Assembly: GCF_020740795.1 (NCBI RefSeq)
Contig: NC_067312.1
Span: 68,840,905-68,904,904 of the forward strand
Length of the DNA: 64,000 nucleotides
Source of the DNA: Apus apus
Taxonomy: Eukaryota; Chordata; Aves; Apodiformes; Apodidae
Direction: 5' to 3'
The first letter of the stretch is position 1. Every line of letters begins with the position of its first letter. The translations under genes were made by a program, and so were the position numbers. Of this stretch, positions 63,401 through 64,000 are shown one piece after another. Below the pieces are notes generated by a model. That model saw only the letters and a list, made by a program, of their open reading frames with translations, was not told where the DNA came from and made no database searches.

Positions 63401-64000
63401 ATAGTCTCTGCAGTTGCTTTTCAGTCATCTGTTTAGAACACTTCTTAAATTCTTCAGTTGTCTTGTAGCCCTCTGCTTTGGTTAGGGACACACTGCAGTC
63501 ACAGCTGTTGAAAGTAAAGGTGCAGTTTGAGGTTGCAGGACAGTGTTAGGGAATATCTTGGTTGTTGCTAAGCTTCATCTGGTAAAGCATCCTTGAAGGT
63601 GCTGAGGTATTAAAATCTTTGCACTAAGCCATTTGAAAAACAGGATTTGCAAAAAAGGTGCTGACAGTGTATCTCCAGGATACAAAAAGAGTTTAGTGGA
63701 ATAATTCTCTGTAAGCTGCTCTAACTCTTTAACCTACTATTCTACCAGTTACCATGTGTTTGCCAAATTAAAGGGAGAGCCACGTGGCAGAAGAGCTGGC
63801 AGTGTGACAAGTGTTGTTAAAAAACTATTGGGAATTTTTTCCACAGCCCAAATTGGTCTGAATTACCTTGCCCTTTAAAAATAAATAAATAAATGACAGT
63901 AACCTCTGAGATAAAACCCATTTTATTTCCCATGTAAAGTTGAAGAATATTTGGAAAAACAGGCATATTAAAAATCCAGGGTATTTGTATTTTAGAATTG
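60417..64000. other. Probable intron; possible conserved non-coding block
   Basis: No mobile element or RNA gene recognised. A very good acceptor (..gctgtctgtgtccccag|) stands before 63011 but the only donor-like site after it is CTTCT|GTGAGT. An AT-rich block with many TAAT/ATTA cores lies at about 62450-62780. A short AAAT microsatellite is at 63878-63894. Confidence 0.4.

Noticed and set aside
1..64000. CRISPR arrays, prokaryotic operons, rRNA genes
   Set aside because: No regularly spaced repeats, no dense ORFs and no rRNA words; repeat content is vertebrate.

Overview
The window reads as nuclear chromosomal DNA of a bird. The evidence is repeat content: seven pieces of CR1 LINEs (most with the avian-type 3' end, terminating in ATTCTATGA/ATTCTGTGA units), LTR copies of a kind typical of avian ERV-L-like elements, and two decayed CORE-SINE (MIR-like) remnants. 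There is a single strong CpG island. There are no bacterial-style dense ORFs, no rRNA or tRNA gene and no CRISPR array. Species was not determined.

Layout. 1-12.5 kb: AT-rich, apparently intergenic; it holds a truncated CR1 fused to a long polypurine microsatellite (5.2-5.6 kb) and a MIR-like remnant (11.8 kb). 12.6-14.1 kb: CpG island with a likely promoter and a candidate first coding exon (ATG at 13186 followed by a splice donor at 13208). 14-64 kb: probably the introns of the gene starting there, on the + strand. This part carries CR1 copies (18.1, 19.1, 26.2, 27.1, 52.3, 54.3 kb), a nearly 1-kb solo LTR (21.3-22.3 kb), a second related LTR piece (36.1-36.5 kb) next to an older LTR tail (35.8 kb), and an isolated retroelement esterase fragment (51.8-52.2 kb).

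Gene model. Reading splice sites by eye, I find a chain of short open exons whose phases agree: 13186-13207, 25757-25805, 41955-42134, 46897-46944 and 48866(or 48901)-49002. Weaker candidates lie at 55378, 56448 and 60370. The joined product would be a small, basic, Ser/Thr/Lys-rich N-terminal region. I do not recognise the protein and give no symbol. Introns would be about 12.5, 16.1, 4.8 and 1.9 kb, and the gene would continue past the window's right end. No alignment, RNA evidence or gene predictor was available, so the exons are hypotheses, with the 180-nt and 137-nt ones best supported.

Most unusual signals: the 420-bp polypurine tract with 24 perfect GAAAAA units, the orphan SGNH-esterase fragment, the solo LTR with matching inverted ends, and a cluster of three perfect palindromes near 39.8-40.0 kb. 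I found no convincing new biological system.
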